From: Methanobacteriota archaeon
GTDB lineage: Archaea > Thermoplasmatota > Poseidoniia > MGIII > CG-Epi1
Length of the DNA: 15,514 nucleotides
Assembly: GCA_014240055.1 (NCBI GenBank)
Contig: JAAZXP010000028.1
Coordinates: forward strand, 1-15,514
Reading direction: 5' to 3'
The notes under the pieces are model-generated. The model worked only from the letters and a program-made list of their open reading frames with translations, was not told the DNA's origin and did no database searches. The translations under genes and the position numbers were made by a program. Numbering within the stretch: position 1 is the first letter of the stretch; every line of letters begins with the position of its first letter. Below, piece by piece: positions 15,480-15,514 of the stretch.

Positions 15480-15514
15480 AGACGAAGACATAGAACAAGA
15501 TAGTGATGAATACC
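15472..15514 (+). CDS. Start of an acidic protein overlapping dnaJ (partial)
   Basis: A TTG at 15472 opens a frame (LAEDEDIEQDSDEY) that runs off the window edge. GAGG at 15461-15464 sits seven bases before the TTG, and an in-frame TGA at 15460-15462 leaves TTG as the only plausible start. The acidic N-terminus and place after dnaJ would fit a GrpE-like protein, but 14 codons cannot show it. Confidence 0.45.
   Translation, partial: MAEDEDIEQDSDEY

Overview
The window looks like a compact, AT-rich (about one third GC by eye) archaeal chromosome segment. The archaeal call rests on the archaeal/eukaryotic-type ribosomal genes rpl1-rplP0-rpl12 (L10 has the long P0 form, and both stalk proteins share the same acidic GLGALFG tail), a COG1340-type archaeal coiled-coil protein, and TATA-like promoter elements. 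A large surface subtilase with calcium-binding repeats, a bacterial-type acetoacetyl-CoA synthetase and a DnaJ next to these genes fit a marine, protein-degrading, heterotrophic Thermoplasmatota-like euryarchaeon (Marine Group II or III). That lineage assignment is inference from gene content, not a phylogenetic result.

Layout. (1) 1-6373: the end of a small coiled-coil protein (+) runs into, and shares stop-codon bases with, a 1,366-residue secreted furin/kexin-like protease (-) tethered by a C-terminal membrane helix. Upstream of the protease on the same strand lies acetoacetyl-CoA synthetase (-). (2) 6374-6471 is a short divergent promoter region, then an HSDL2-like short-chain dehydrogenase (+) runs to 7353. 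Its stop codon abuts, with no spacer, the stop of the next convergent gene. (3) 7354-10588 is a minus-strand block read as rpl1 > rplP0 > rpl12 > SAP/coiled-coil gene. (4) 10622-10629 is a palindromic TATA element between that block and the divergent plus-strand block. (5) 10663-14295 is a tightly overlapped ABC exporter operon in the order ATPase 1, permease 1, ATPase 2, permease 2. Each internal start has a GGAGG ribosome binding site 6-7 bases away. (6) 14331-15479 is dnaJ, followed by the first bases of an acidic protein that overlaps the dnaJ stop.

Three points deserve attention. The rpl1 reading frame appears to start at an AUC codon, behind a perfect GGAGGTG site that overlaps a two-part hairpin resembling an L1 autoregulatory site. 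ABC permease 1 is cut by a single in-frame TGA just before its second membrane helix, with the frame intact on both sides. The surface protease has an unusual modular build: a proprotein-convertase-like catalytic and P domain, then TSP3 repeats, a LamG-like domain, more TSP3 repeats and a membrane anchor. I see no CRISPR array, transposase, tRNA or rRNA. No gene-free stretch exceeds about 140 bases, so the genome looks streamlined.
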